A stretch of DNA of 64,000 nucleotides from Mugil cephalus. Lineage: Eukaryota; Chordata; Actinopteri; Mugiliformes; Mugilidae. The notes beneath the pieces were generated by a model. That model was not told where the DNA came from and searched no databases. It saw nothing but the letters and a program-made list of their open reading frames with translations. Within the stretch, counting starts at the first letter, position 1, and each line of letters opens with the position of its first letter. A program made the translations under genes and the position numbers. The stretch is from the NCBI RefSeq assembly GCF_022458985.1, contig NC_061788.1, positions 778,499 to 842,498 of the forward strand, read 5' to 3'. Of the stretch, positions 44,951 to 56,379 are shown in pieces.

Positions 44951-45669
44951 AGTGATGACAATGTCTGTGGTTATGTTGATGTTAGGATTGCTATGAGCCT
45001 GAAATGGAAAAAAACAACAACAAAAAAAAACATAAATGAATATAACTCAAGGTCATGGTGCAGTTTTTAACACTAGGAGGCTTAGACTTAAAGAAATCAC
45101 TGTCAATGATACTTTATGTGCTGTTTGAGAGACCAGTCCTACGAAACAATTCCTGTCTTAACTGAGGTTATGTTTATCAGTGGACATATGGTGAGCTGGT
45201 AGGTGAGTTTTGTCACCTTTGGACAAACTTGCTGCTTCCCTGGTTCTATGTTATATGATAAGATATGCTGCTGATTGTACCTTCAAATTTACAGTAGAGG
45301 AAAAGAAGCAATATCGTTATAACTCTATTTTAACATTTAAGCTGCTAGAAAAGAGGAGTGAGTGGCAGCTGGTGCCTAAAGAGTCAGACGAAAATACACT
45401 GGTAGGAGTAGAGTAGTGTAAAACATATATAGAGCACATTATTTATAATCTATGTATAAAAATTAAAACATTTTGCATGAGCTATGGTCACATTTTTGGC
45501 CATACAAACTGCTGTAATTAAAAAGATATGCACTTATTTGATACACATTTTTATAGCCAGTCACATGCTTACATTTCCTCCTGCAGATTTAAATATATAA
45601 ATATAGATTAAAAAAAAAACAACAACTTAATATGGGCAAACTTAGGATACCTTCAGTAGGATAGTCTGG

Positions 45670-46030
45670 GTAACACTTTCTATGAAGGTTGTATTAATAA
45701 TGCCCTATGAATACACTCATAATATTTTATAAGGTGTCTATAAAGCATTATAATGGTCATTATTACATCTATACATATTCACAAGTCGTCATAACCAACT
45801 TCATGATGCATTATGACAACTGGTTATGAATGATTATAATTTTAATCTGAATAGTGCATTATAAATATGTCAATATCTGCCTAGTCACTTGTTCATTTTA
45901 TGATGCATCATAACTACTTTGCTTTGCTAAATGTGTATAGTGATGCATAATGAGTTTTGACTTCACCTATAGTGCTTTATATCTGTAGTTATAAGTATAT
46001 GTAATAAAGTTATAATAATGAATACATCTC
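45670..46030. repeat. AT-rich MITE-like repeat
   Basis: 'gggtaacactttctatgaagg' followed by many inverted 'tgatgcattat / ataatgcatca' words over about 350 bases, the pattern of a widespread fish non-autonomous element. Precise ends not determined. Confidence 0.5.
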
Positions 46031-47360
46031 CCTACAGCACACTGTTATAAACAGCCATGCAATATCATAAGTGCTATTTGTCAGCGCTAAGTAAAGTGAC
46101 AAGAATATGACACTATTATTAACAGATATAAGTTACTATGAGTAATTAAAAGGTGCAATGAACTAAGTCCTGAGTCTGGCATCTTTACCCCATATGCACA
46201 GTGTTAATATCATAGGTGTTATTTGTCAGCTTTAGGTAAATTAGAGCAAATGAAATGCCTGGACAGTAAAGACAAAAGAAATGCATTTAGTTCACTTTAT
46301 TTTCATTTAAACAACACACATAAGCAGAATGATTATCAACGCTCTGAGCACATTACACAAACACATGAAACAGGCCACAAAAGTGGCACGGCGTGGTCCT
46401 AGAGATGTGGCTCTTAAAAGTGCCTTTGGGTTGGTGAGGTGATTCAGGGTCAGAGGTCAGGAGATGGTTTGACAGCAACAAGAAGAACAGAGGCAAATCT
46501 TTAGTGCTCTAGCTGGGTTTGTTTTTATGCAGAAAGGTTTGATTGAAAACACATAAGCAGATCACGTGTTTTTGTTTAAAGCAGCCTAATGAGACATTAT
46601 GTTACCGCATATCATGCAGGCAGCGCAGATTACCCGTAGATGGCTTAAGCTAGCTACACGAAAGTTACCAGACACGGCTAGTTTTAATTCACAAATTAGA
46701 TCGTTTTCATATTCTTGCGTTTAATGATTGAAACCATTCAAAACCATTGCATTAATATTATAAACGATGTGCTTCATGTAAGCAAAGTAAGACATTAGCT
46801 CACAAAACACTAGCTGGACAGAGAGACAACCTACCTGTCCTGGAGAGGACTCAGAGGAGAAAGGAAAGAAAAGCCGCTTTACGACTAGTACATACAGTCA
46901 ATGCTTTACGACAGTGGGAGGAGCTGGGGATGGAGGTGGGTGGGTGGGGTCAGAGGTCAGGGGTCATGGACTAAGGAATGACATTTCTACAATAATAATA
47001 ATATTAATAAAAACGATATCAAAATAATATCTGATGGCATTCAATAAATGCGGACATTTCTAGCGACCCTTTATGAAGAAGCGGTGTCACGGTGGATGTG
47101 AAACTGTCACGAAAATTAATCTATTGTTTGGTGCCTGCCGATTTTTCTCAAATTTTCATGCCGCTCGAAACGAATTTCAAACTGATGTATTTCAATTGGA
47201 AGTTATTTCGTGAGGACGACTGTCAATGGGACACTGCGCAATGAAGAGGTTTGATTTAATTTCATTTAGACTAGATTTGTAATGGTCTTATTTCGGTTTT
47301 TATATAACGTCAATTTTGCTGCAGGATTCGGCACTTTGAGATTCGAAAAAAAATTAATGG
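46031..47360. other. Intron sequence, possible minus-strand noncoding exons
   Basis: Apart from the stem-loop-like site, a minus-strand GTAGGT donor near 46836 after 'tctccaggacag' and a pyrimidine-rich AG near 46535 could define a spliced transcript ending at the AATAAA at 46297. No coding content recognised. Confidence 0.25.
46409..46424 (-). terminator. Histone-type 3' stem-loop-like sequence
   Basis: The minus strand reads CCCAAA then GGCACTTTTAAGAGCC then ACA. This matches the replication-dependent histone mRNA 3' stem-loop layout (six-base stem, four-base loop, A-rich 5' flank) except for one A-A stem mismatch. An AATAAA lies further downstream on the same strand (46297-46302). No histone coding sequence was found upstream. 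Confidence 0.35.
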
Positions 47361-47367
47361 TTATTTG

Positions 47368-47847
47368 TTATATCGGTCTCTTATACAGGATCGAAAGTGT
47401 TACCATAGTCTGCAACCTCAATCCCAAGGTCCCACCCTTGGAGTGGAAGAGGTTCAGAAGCCTGGGAGAGTATTCATCCAGCTTGGACATGAACTTCGAT
47501 TCCAGGTGCACCGTTGTAATTCTGTGAAACTCATCCTGGATCTAAAAAACAAATGATGTAACCTGTAAACTATATTTGAAAATACCTGAAGCATTATTTA
47601 TGAGATGACAGTTACTTAACACATTTGGTATAAAATAGCTGACTCCTCACAATTGCAAAGGAATGCTTCTGATTGCCATACACTTGTAACTCACATTAGA
47701 TGCCTCAAATAGAGCTGGCCATCTGGCTTTGATGTCCTCTATGGCGGATGATTGGTTAATGATTTCATTTCTTCGGTGTGCAAAAGTTTTGGCCATCTTT
47801 TCTTTGATCAATTTGTTGTTGTCTCTTTTCCTTACTTCAGATAGCAA
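47368..47847 (-). CDS. SAMD3-like protein, C-terminal exons
   Basis: Two minus-strand exons. Exon A (47847-47695) follows 'gctgacttcag' and reads LLSEVRKRDNNKLIKEKMAKTF..RRNEI through IKARWPALFEASN, ending at a GTGAGT donor. Exon B (47541-47368) follows 'tttgttttttag' and reads IQDEFHRITTVHLESKF, MSKLDEYSPRLLNLF, HSKGGTLGLRL and a stop after YKRPI. The phase-0 junction rebuilds a continuous segment typical of the multi-copy fish proteins named sterile alpha motif domain-containing 3-like. Function unknown. The N-terminal SAM domain and upstream exons were not found, though a minus-strand GTAAGA donor ends a possible first exon at 48537. It lies antisense in the large intron of GTPase gene 2. 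It could be a gene tail or a spliced remnant. Confidence 0.6.
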
Positions 47848-48078
47848 CTGAAGTCAGCGTTTTTTTTTTCGACTGACTCCAGAAGTCGTACAGTAAAGAA
47901 AGAGGAGCTAACGGAGTGCCATTACAGTGCTCTACAACTTGATTCCAGAAACTTTTATTCAGGTGTACAGCATGTATTGTGTGTGCATTTCATGCTATCC
48001 CCCGTACGGAGGATTTTCGGTTTGAAGAGATCAAAAACAAAACACTAACGGCGATAGTGTAATGCGTTGTCTATGACG

Positions 48079-48185
48079 GTCATAAGTCGCGTGAGCATAA
48101 ACACATCTCTACACGCGCAATTTCTCTGCGCGCCTAAATTATTGTTAGTGTTTATGTTCGCGCAACTTATGACTCTATATGACAT
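48079..48185. repeat. Short hairpin element
   Basis: 'tcataagtcgcgtgagcata' near 48080 and its near reverse complement ending at about 48174 enclose a GC-rich loop with 'cgcgcaatttctctgcgcgc'. The arms are about 27 bases with four mismatches. Confidence 0.6.
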
Positions 48186-48945
48186 ATAACACCATAGTTG
48201 TGTTGTGACCACGACCCACAACCAACAGTTTGAATACACCATGACGCAGAATAAGAACCGACATGCTAGCCAAGAAAACCAGAGCATGACACATAAAGCA
48301 TATTATCAGACGTCCTGTCAACACCTGACGAAGTTCAAAAAAAGAAAAACTGACTGTTTAAACACGTGTCGGAGGCACCGCTGAAGCTCCGACTTACTTT
48401 GAATCACGGTATAAGGTACATTAAACTTAATATACTGCCAGTAAACTTGTTAGGTAACTCGGGGTAACGCAAAACAATGTTCAACTGCTGGAGCATCATA
48501 GATATAAAGCCTTGTGTTATTATTAAAGCCTCTTACCTTGAGCAGATATCAGTTGACGGCTATGGCAGACATCAACGTCCGTGTGGCGCAAATGCCTTGA
48601 GCGGGAAGTGTATGGTGTTTAAAACTAAAGTATTCCCATTGAGTAGAGTTTATTAGTTTTTCGACATTGTTGACTTTACTGATAAAATATTATTAAATTC
48701 TACTCAGTGATTTTGAGCTGATATTATTCAAACAAAAGTGAGTAAAATGCAATTGATTAATAAACAACATAACAATATACCAAACTGCACACAGACATTT
48801 TTTTCATGTAACGGTTACTAGTATTTATTTTGTAAATATTAATTTAGCTCTGTCCCACTTTTTTGAGTGTAGAAAACAGCTAATGAAGTGTGAATAATCA
48901 AATTGTAAATGTGAATTGAGCATATTTGTATTTTTTGCTTTTCAG
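48186..48945. other. End of GTPase gene 2 large intron
   Basis: No further gene recognised except the possible minus-strand first exon ending at 48537. The intron closes with 'ttttttgcttttcag'. Confidence 0.35.
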
Positions 48946-49681
48946 TACCACTAACGTCTCATCAAAGTATCAGGACATCATCTCCAGAAGTATTCTGATC
49001 CGTTCAGGATCTCCTTCTGTCTACCAGCTGAAACCAAAGAAAGAGGAGATTGGAACTCTGACTAGAATGACTGTTGGAGAAAGAAACATGAACAAGACCA
49101 ATAGAACCATCTTACTGGTTGGAGAATCAGGAGCAGGAAAATCAGCTCTGATCAACTCTCTGTTCAACTACACCATTGGAGTGAAGTTTGAGGATGAAGT
49201 CTGGTTTCAGATCATAGAGAAGAAGAAAAAAAGTCAAACAGAAAGTCAGACATCAGATGTGATCGTGTACCAGATCTTTGGTTTTGAAGATGAGACTCTG
49301 CCCTACTCTCTGACCATCATCGATACTCCTGGATATGGAGACACCAGAGGGATCAAGAAAGATGTCATGGTCAGTGAAAGATTATTTGACTTGTTTAGAT
49401 CAGAGGACGGAGTTCATGAAGTTAATGCAGTGGGTCTGGTGGTGAAGGCCACTGAGAACCGACTGAATGATCGACTGTCATACATCTTTAACTCAGTGAT
49501 GTCTCTGTTTGGAAAAGATCTGGAAAAGAAAATCGTAGCTCTCATCACACACTCTAATGGAAGAAAACCTAGAAATGCTCTTGAAGCTCTTGAAGATGCA
49601 AAAGTTAAATGTGCAAAAAATGAGAAGAATCAACCTGTTTACTTCCTGTTTGACAACTGTCGGAGTGAAGACAGAACAGAG

Positions 49682-49713
<32 letters not shown>

Positions 49714-50572
49714 AGAAGAAGAATACCTGAAAGGTGCTGATAAAATATCAATGAAAGGAATGAGAGCGTTCACAGCTTTTCTGGAAAAAACTGCTCCACA
49801 AAAACTGATGAAAACTGTGGATGTTCTGAAAGAACGTGTCAGACTGACAGCCTGCATCCACAACCTGGAAGAGAGAATCAACCTGACTGAACTGAAACAG
49901 AATGAGATGAAACAGACTCAAGAAGCTCTGAAGAAACATAAAGAAGAGATGAAGAAGAATGAAAAGTTCACTGTAGAAGTTGATGAGGTCTACAAAGAAA
50001 AAGAAGCTATTGATGGTGGGAAGTGGAAATTGATGTTTTATGAAGGAGCTGTCTGCTGTACCATCTGTGAGGAGAACTGTCACTATCCTGGATGCACAAT
50101 GGCCTGGTTTCCTGGACTCTGTGAGGTCATGAAGAGAGGTCACTGTACTGTTTGCACCAACAAGTGTCCTGTATCAGCTCATGTGAAACAAAAGTGGAGA
50201 TATGTGACCAAGACCAGGAAAGTTCAGAGAACAGAAAAAGAAATAAAACAGAAATATGAGAAGAATAAATCAGAAAGTGAGAAGAAGTTGAGTCTTTTGG
50301 AAAATCTTGAGAAAGACATCAACCAACTGACATCAGAGAAGTCCCAGCTCCTGGATGAGGCCTACCAACATGTTGTTGAACTGGAGCAGATCGCCCTGAA
50401 TGTTAATTCAGTGTCCACTCATGTCCACTTGGACTTCCTGATTGAGAAGATGAAGGAGAGAGGAGACAGAGAGAAGGTCCAGAAACTGGAGGAGATGAAA
50501 AACAGAATGGATGAAGGAACCGTAGCAGCACTGAGATACATGAAGACTAAAGAGGACGAGGAAAATAAATGA
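48946..50572 (+). CDS. AIG1/septin-like P-loop GTPase, gene 2 (main exon)
   Basis: With exon 2 (40409-40416) it encodes 544 residues starting MAHTTNVSSKYQD. P-loop GESGAGKSA (62-70; Ala where the paralogues have Thr), DTPGYGDTRGI, ALITHSNGRK, coiled coil, Cys/His cluster (CCTICEENCHYPGC ... HCTVCTNKC) and a second coiled coil, collinear with genes 1 and 3. A run of about 15 Glu encoded by GAA/GAG repeats at 49679-49723 interrupts a loop after the G domain and is absent in the paralogues. The stop codon overlaps an AATAAA word. Soluble, predicted cytosolic. The start is chosen from the exon-2 Kozak ATG and matching phase. Confidence 0.87.
49679..49723 (+). repeat. GAA microsatellite inside GTPase gene 2
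   Basis: In-frame GAA/GAG repeat coding about 15 glutamates, located where gene 3 has the short linker DERE and gene 1 has unrelated sequence. Confidence 0.9.
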
Positions 50573-51555
50573 AAGACTCACTGATGTAGATGATCAACAT
50601 GATTCTGATATTCTGCTGTTGACACTCTTTAAACGTGAATCAGTTGTTTGATTGTGATTATATATATTGTATTATTTACTGTAATATACAGTTCACATTT
50701 CCAATTAATATTGATTATTTCAGTGTAGTGTTCTATGTTTTTGTTCTTTTCTGGGGTTTGGAGAAATATGGGATTTGGAGATTTAATGTTATCTCTTGGC
50801 ATTTTATATTACAATTACAATCAGACTGCTGTTCTTTCTGAAATATATTATAGCACATTTTTTTTGTGAAAGCTCTGTAGCTTATATTTAGCTTTTAATA
50901 GTCATTATGAGTAGTTTACCTGCTATGAACTGGAATCTCAATGGGCTGAATGGATGGATAAGCGTGCAGCCTGGATTGATCCTCTGGACAGACAATGTGA
51001 GCACACTGCATTTTGTGTAGGGATCTCATCAAAGAACTCGAGATGTTTGATGCTTTTCAGTTTGAATCACTGGGCAGTAAAACAAGGGCTCGTTAATGGT
51101 ATTAACTGTCTTTGCTTGAGCGTGTCATTGAATTCTGAAAGACTGGGTCCTTTAATGACCCACAGAAATTTTGGAAGAGTTCATAAATAATAAAAAATTA
51201 TATTAGAGTGTGATCAGAGTGATTGTGATTTAATTTGGTCAGCTCATCTCTGTATCTTCATGTGATCCATCTCTTAGTTGTTTGTCAATGTCTTTTTTTC
51301 TGTTATCACTCTATTCTGTGTCTGCTTGTATCTTCATGGTTTTCTGTCTTTCACATGGCACAAGTGTTTGGGGTTAGTGTTGGGGGTTAGGGTCAGAGTT
51401 ATTGTTCTTTTGCTACTTACAAGTGCTTACTTGTACCTTTAAGCTCTTCTTTTTTTTTTTGATATATGGATGTACTTATTAAACTATCAGGATACTGGGC
51501 CACTCTGTTAAACTGCATTTTGTTGAATTCTATAAGAGTCTTGGTGCTAGCTGTT
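50573..51555. other. GTPase gene 2 3' region
   Basis: AT-rich, probably 3' UTR and flank; AATAAA-like words near 51187. No promoter resembling those of genes 1 and 2. Confidence 0.4.
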
Positions 51556-52110
51556 ACTCAGTGCGTTTACATGCAGAGTTTAATGGAGCTTTGCTCTAAA
51601 CTCTACTTCCTGACTACAGTCCTTGTCCCAGTTTACATGCAGCGAAGAAAATCTAATAACTGTTCTCCTCCTCCACACTAGGGGGCGATACGTGTCCTTT
51701 CAGCGGGTTAATACCACAATAATACGGCCCGATTTCTGGTTGATCTATTACGTGATATAATAAACTAGAGTCGTTCATGTGTCAGACATTTAAACAACAA
51801 CCAGACTCGTACGTAATGTTCGCGCTACTTCTGGTGCAGGTAAGATCCGCGCTATCCCTCAGACGGCTCCGTTTCTCTTCCTCTACGATCGGCTTCTTGG
51901 ACGTGTTTGTTCACACGCCAGCGCAGCGGTGGTGGAGCATGAACACACACATTATCTGATTTAAAACTGATTCAATCGCATTATCTGGGCGTCTCAATCG
52001 GATAATGAGAACTCCGATTTTAACGTGTTTACACGCACTTAAGTTGTCCTGTTAGAGTCCGATTAAGGCAATAATTCGTTTTTTTCCACGTGCATGTAAA
52101 CGCACTGAGT
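51556..52110. mobile_element. 555-base MITE with perfect 20-base TIRs
   Basis: ACTCAGTGCGTTTACATGCA at 51556-51575 and its exact reverse complement at 52091-52110. A subterminal 'tttacatgcag' copy lies at 51632. The interior has no transposase. Flanks show no clear target duplication, so the superfamily is not assigned. Confidence 0.85.
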
Positions 52111-53132
52111 GATTCACTTGGTGAGGAGCATAGCTGGTGTTGGTCGTATTATCTTGTAGGATCAACGAATTCTGAGCAATGTTAGATTTTGGTTTTTAAT
52201 TGATTTTTTTTTTGACACATACCTTTACACATCCTTTGAACTCTCTGTATCATTTGTTCCTCTGTTATTTTTTGAAGCAATAAATTACTTTATTACTCAA
52301 CAATACCAGGTTTTTCATTGCTTCCTTTTACACTTGGTAACATGCCATATTTCTCATTGTGACTAAGAGTAAAATGGTATTTGTAATCTAGTATAGGCTA
52401 CCTGTTTTAGATAAAATAGATACATCTCAACTGGTGAAGATTTCTTCAACAATTGAAGATTTAAAATAAAAATTATTAAATAATTAAAACATAAAAATAA
52501 AATATAAATTAATCTAGTAAAATAACAGTATAAGCAGAAAATGTACAAGATTTGCCTAATAACTAATGTATAATAGAGATAGAAGTAAATATATACATAG
52601 GGTTGGGGTTAATGTTAGGGTTATTAGATAAATAATGTGCATTATTGTCCATTTAAAAGAAATAACATGGAGATATTTGTTACAGAAAGGTGAGTTGTTC
52701 TATGGTTGGTGAGTTTGGTATGAATGACGTCCTGTAGCGTTCACTATGGGAGTGGTGCTCGGTCTGTTGGGGAATGAGCTCCTCTGTCCCTCTATGTCTG
52801 GTGGAGTGGATAAGATAGGTTGTCCATGATGGGGAGTAGTTTGTCCAATGACCTCCTGTCCCTCACTGAGACAAACATCTCCAACTCTTTGCCAATAATG
52901 TGTCCAGCCTTTAGGATCAATTTATCGATTGTACTTGTCCTTTCTTTACCATGTTACAGCCATATAATTACATTTCAGTAGGAAAATATCTTGGCTTCGA
53001 AATATAATGAAATGCATACAAAAAACAAAACATACAAAACACAGTCCGCACAGTCTAGCATATACTTTTACCATGTGATTACCTGTAATATACTATTAAA
53101 GTGTATTCAGCAAATCTTGCATTTTTCTACAG
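52111..53132. other. Upstream of GTPase gene 3 main exon
   Basis: No TATA plus GAS module and no exon resembling exons 1-2 of the paralogues. It ends in the acceptor 'atttttctacag'. Confidence 0.45.
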
Positions 53133-55473
53133 AAACGCAATCATCTCATCAAAGTATCAGGACATCATCTCCAGAAGTATTCTGATCTCCTCAGGATCTC
53201 CTTCTGTCTACCAGCTGAAACCAGAGGAAAAGAAGTTTGGATCTCTGACTAGAATGACTGTTGGAGAAAGAAACATGAACAAGACCAATAAAACCATCTT
53301 ACTGGTTGGAGAAACAGGATCAGGAAAATCTACTCTGGTCAACTCTCTGGTCAACTACACCATGGGAGTGAAGTTTGAGGATGAAGTCTGGTTTCAGATC
53401 ATAGACGAGAAGAAAGAAAGTAAATCAGAAAGTCAGACATCAGATGTGATCGTGTACCAGATCTTTGGTTTTGAAGATAAAACTCTGCCCTACTCTCTGA
53501 CCATCATCGATACTCCTGGTTATGGAAACACTGGAGGGATTGAATGTGATGTCATCATCAGTGAAAGATTATTTGACTTGTTTAGATCAGAGGATGGAGT
53601 TCATGAAGTTAATGCAGTGGGTCTGGTGATGAAGGCCAGTGATAATCGACTCAGTGATCGACTAATGTACGTCTTTAATTCAGTGACGTCTCTGTTTGGA
53701 AAAGACCTGGAGAAAAACATCGTAGTTCTCATCACACACTCTAATGGAAGAAAACCTAGAAATGCTCTTGAAGCTCTTAAAGTTGCAAAAATTAAATGTG
53801 CAAAAAATGAGAAGAATCAACCTGTTTACTTCCTGTTTGACAACTGTCAGAATGAAGACAGAACAGATGAAAGAGAATTCCTGAAAAGTGCTGATAAAAT
53901 ATCAGTGAGAGGAATGAGAGCGTTCACAACTTTTCTGGAAAAAAGTGAACCTCAGAAACTGGAGCAAACTGTGGCTGTTCTGAATGAACGTGTCAGACTG
54001 ACAGCCTGCATCCAAAACCTGGAAGAGAGAATCAAACTGACTGAACTGAAACAGAATGAGATCAAACAGATTCAAGAAGCTCTGAAGAAACATGAAGAAG
54101 AGATGAAGAATGAAAAGTTCACTGTAGAAGTTGATGAGGTCTACAAAGAAAAAGAACCTATTGATGGTGGGATGAGTTGGTTGGTGTTTTTTGAAGCAGC
54201 TGTCTGTTGTACTGTCTGTGAGGAGAACTGTCACTATCCTGGATGCACAATGGTCTGGAAACCTGAACAATGTGAGGTCATGAAGAAAGGTCACTGTACT
54301 GTTTGTACCAACAAGTGTCCTGTATCAGCTCATGTGAAAGAAAAGTGGAAATATGTGACCAAGACGAGGAAAGTTCAGAAAACTGAAGAAGAAATAAAAC
54401 AGAAGTTTGAGAAGAATAAATCAGAAAATGAGAAGAAGTTGAGTCTTGTGGAAAATCTTCAGAAAGAAATGAACCAACTGACATCAGAGACGTCCCAGCT
54501 CCTGGATGAGGCCTACCAACATGTTGTCAAGCTGGAGCAGATCGCCCTGAATGTTGATTCAGTGTCCACTCATGTCCACTTGGACTTCCTGATTGATAAG
54601 ATGAAGGAGAGAGGAGACAGAGAGAAGGTCCAGAAACTGGAGGAGATGAAAAACAGAAAAGATCAAGAAACTAAAAGAGATGAAGGACAGAAAGGAAATA
54701 AAGTTAACGAAGGTGAAGAACAGAAAGGAAATGAACCTGACAGAGGTGAAGAACAGAAAGGAAATGAACCTGATGGAGGTGAAGCACAGAAAGAAAATAA
54801 AGTTAATGGAGGTGAAGATCAGAGAGAAAATAAAGTTAATGGAGGTGAAGCACAGAAAGGAAATGATCCTGATGGAGGTGAAGCACAGAAAGAAAATGAT
54901 CCTGATGGAGGTGAAGCACAGAAAGAAAATAAAGTTAATGGAGGTGAAGATCAGAGAGAAAATAAAGTTAATGGAGGTGAAGCACAGAAAGGAAATGATC
55001 CTGATGGAGGTGAAGCACAGAAAGAAAATAAAGTTAATGGAGGTGAAGCACAGAAAGAAAATAAAGTTAATGGAGGTGAAGATCAGAGAGAAAATAAAGT
55101 TAACGAAGGTGAAGAACAGAAAGGAAATGAACCTGATGGAGGTGAAGCACAGAAAGGAAATGATCCTGATGGAGGTGAAGCACAGAAAGAAAATAAAGTT
55201 AATGGAGGTGAAGAACAGAGAGGAAATGAACCTGATGGAGGTGAAGGACAGAGAGGAAATAAAGTTAATGGAGGTGAAGAACAGAAAGGAAATGAACCTG
55301 ATGGAGGTGAAGCACAGAAAGAAAATAAAGTTAATGGAGGTGAAGATCAGAGAGAAAATAAAGTTAATGGAGGTGAAGCACAGAAAGGAAATGATCCTGA
55401 TGGAGGTGAAGCACAGAAAGAAAATGATCTGATGGAGGTGAAGCACAGAAAGAAAATAAAGTATATGGAGTGA
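53133..55473 (+). CDS. AIG1/septin-like P-loop GTPase, gene 3, with repeat tail
   Basis: Opens after a 'tttttctacag' acceptor in the same phase as the paralogues. If joined to a MA(CA) exon like 40409-40416 it gives 782 residues, MAQNAIISSKYQD onward. P-loop GETGSGKS (62-69), DTPGYGNTGGI (the usual Asp-Thr-Arg is changed to Asn-Thr-Gly), THSNGRK, coiled coil, Cys/His cluster CCTVCEENCHYPGC ... HCTVCTNKC, second coiled coil. From about 54680 comes a tail of 11-residue repeats, consensus GGEAQKENKVN / GGEAQKGNDPD, highly charged and probably disordered. A one-base loss near 55428 shifts the frame and stops it at 55473, although the repeats run on to 55989. No own promoter was found; it may share gene 2's first exons. 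Confidence 0.83.
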
Positions 55474-55989
55474 AGATCAGAGAGAAAATAAAGTAATGGA
55501 GGTGAAGCACAGAAAGGAAAATGATCCTGATGAGGTGAAGCACAGAAAGAAAATAAAGTTAATGGAGGTGAAGCACAGAAAGAAAATAAAGTTAATGGAG
55601 GTGAAGATCAGAGAGAAAATAAAGTTAACGAAGGTGAAGAACAGAAAGGAAATGAACCTGATGGAGGTGAAGCACAGAAAGGAAATGATCCTGATGGAGG
55701 TGAAGCACAGAAAGGAAATGATCCTGATGGAGGTGAAGCACAGAAAGAAAATAAAGTTAATGGAGGTGAAGATCAGAGAGAAAATAAAGTTAACGAAGGT
55801 GAAGAACAGAAAGGAAATGAACCTGATGGAGGTGAAGCACAGAAAGGAAATGATCCTGATGGAGGTGAAGCACAGAAAGAAAATAAAGTTAATGGAGGTG
55901 AAGAACAGAGAGGAAATGAACCTGATGGAGGTGAAGGACAGAGAGGAAATAAAGTTAATGGAGGTGAAGAACAGAGAGGATCTATCTAA
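54680..55989 (+). repeat. 33-base coding minisatellite, about 40 units
   Basis: Tandem 33-base units encode the 11-residue repeats of GTPase gene 3. Five indels fall between about 55428 and 55530 (four losses and one gain, net minus three). After these the original frame resumes and stays open to TAA at 55987-55989. Higher-order blocks of 5-6 units recur (for example about 55080-55290 and 55770-55985). All three forward frames and one reverse frame are open within the array, which explains other long open frames here. Confidence 0.93.
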
Positions 55990-56379
55990 CCAACCTCATT
56001 CATCCAGATCATCATATGTCTGAAACAAGGCTAAAGAGACGACGAGAACTGGACTGGTTTGATTTTATTTACTGTCATCATGAAATTAAATTGACAAATG
56101 TAAAGTTTCATCAGTTTCCTGATGATGTTTCATTTCTACTTTAATTAAACATTTATGACTCATGACATCCTGATCAGTTTTTGTTTAGATCTGAATTGTG
56201 TTTGGACCCTGGGCTTTCAGTTCTGGTTCAAAATTACACTCCATATTAACAAGGAGTGCTGACATATATTTGTAACTGAGCGCCTCAGACAGAGAAGTTA
56301 GACAGAACGTTTAGAGAGTCAGTAATCAAGAGAATAGTTACCAAGGCACAATTGTTATAATTCCTGTTTCTTCTTATTT
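55990..56379 (+). other. GTPase gene 3 3' UTR and duplicated flank
   Basis: 56180-56365 is similar to 24690-24850 downstream of gene 1. An ATTAAA signal lies near 56145. Confidence 0.55.

Noticed and set aside
44846..45070. Cys/Val-rich 74-codon frame
   Set aside because: Translation of a GT microsatellite.
51826..51845. Possible short exon with donor (ATGTTCGCG... then GTAAGA) serving GTPase gene 3
   Set aside because: It lies within the 51556-52110 MITE and its phase and sequence do not match exon 2 of the paralogues.
54559..55446. 295-codon antisense open frame opposite GTPase gene 3
   Set aside because: It is open only because the 33-base repeat unit has no stop in that frame; composition is a direct mirror of the repeat.
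54680..55989. CRISPR-like repeat array
   Set aside because: Units are contiguous and in-frame with no spacers, in a vertebrate gene exon.
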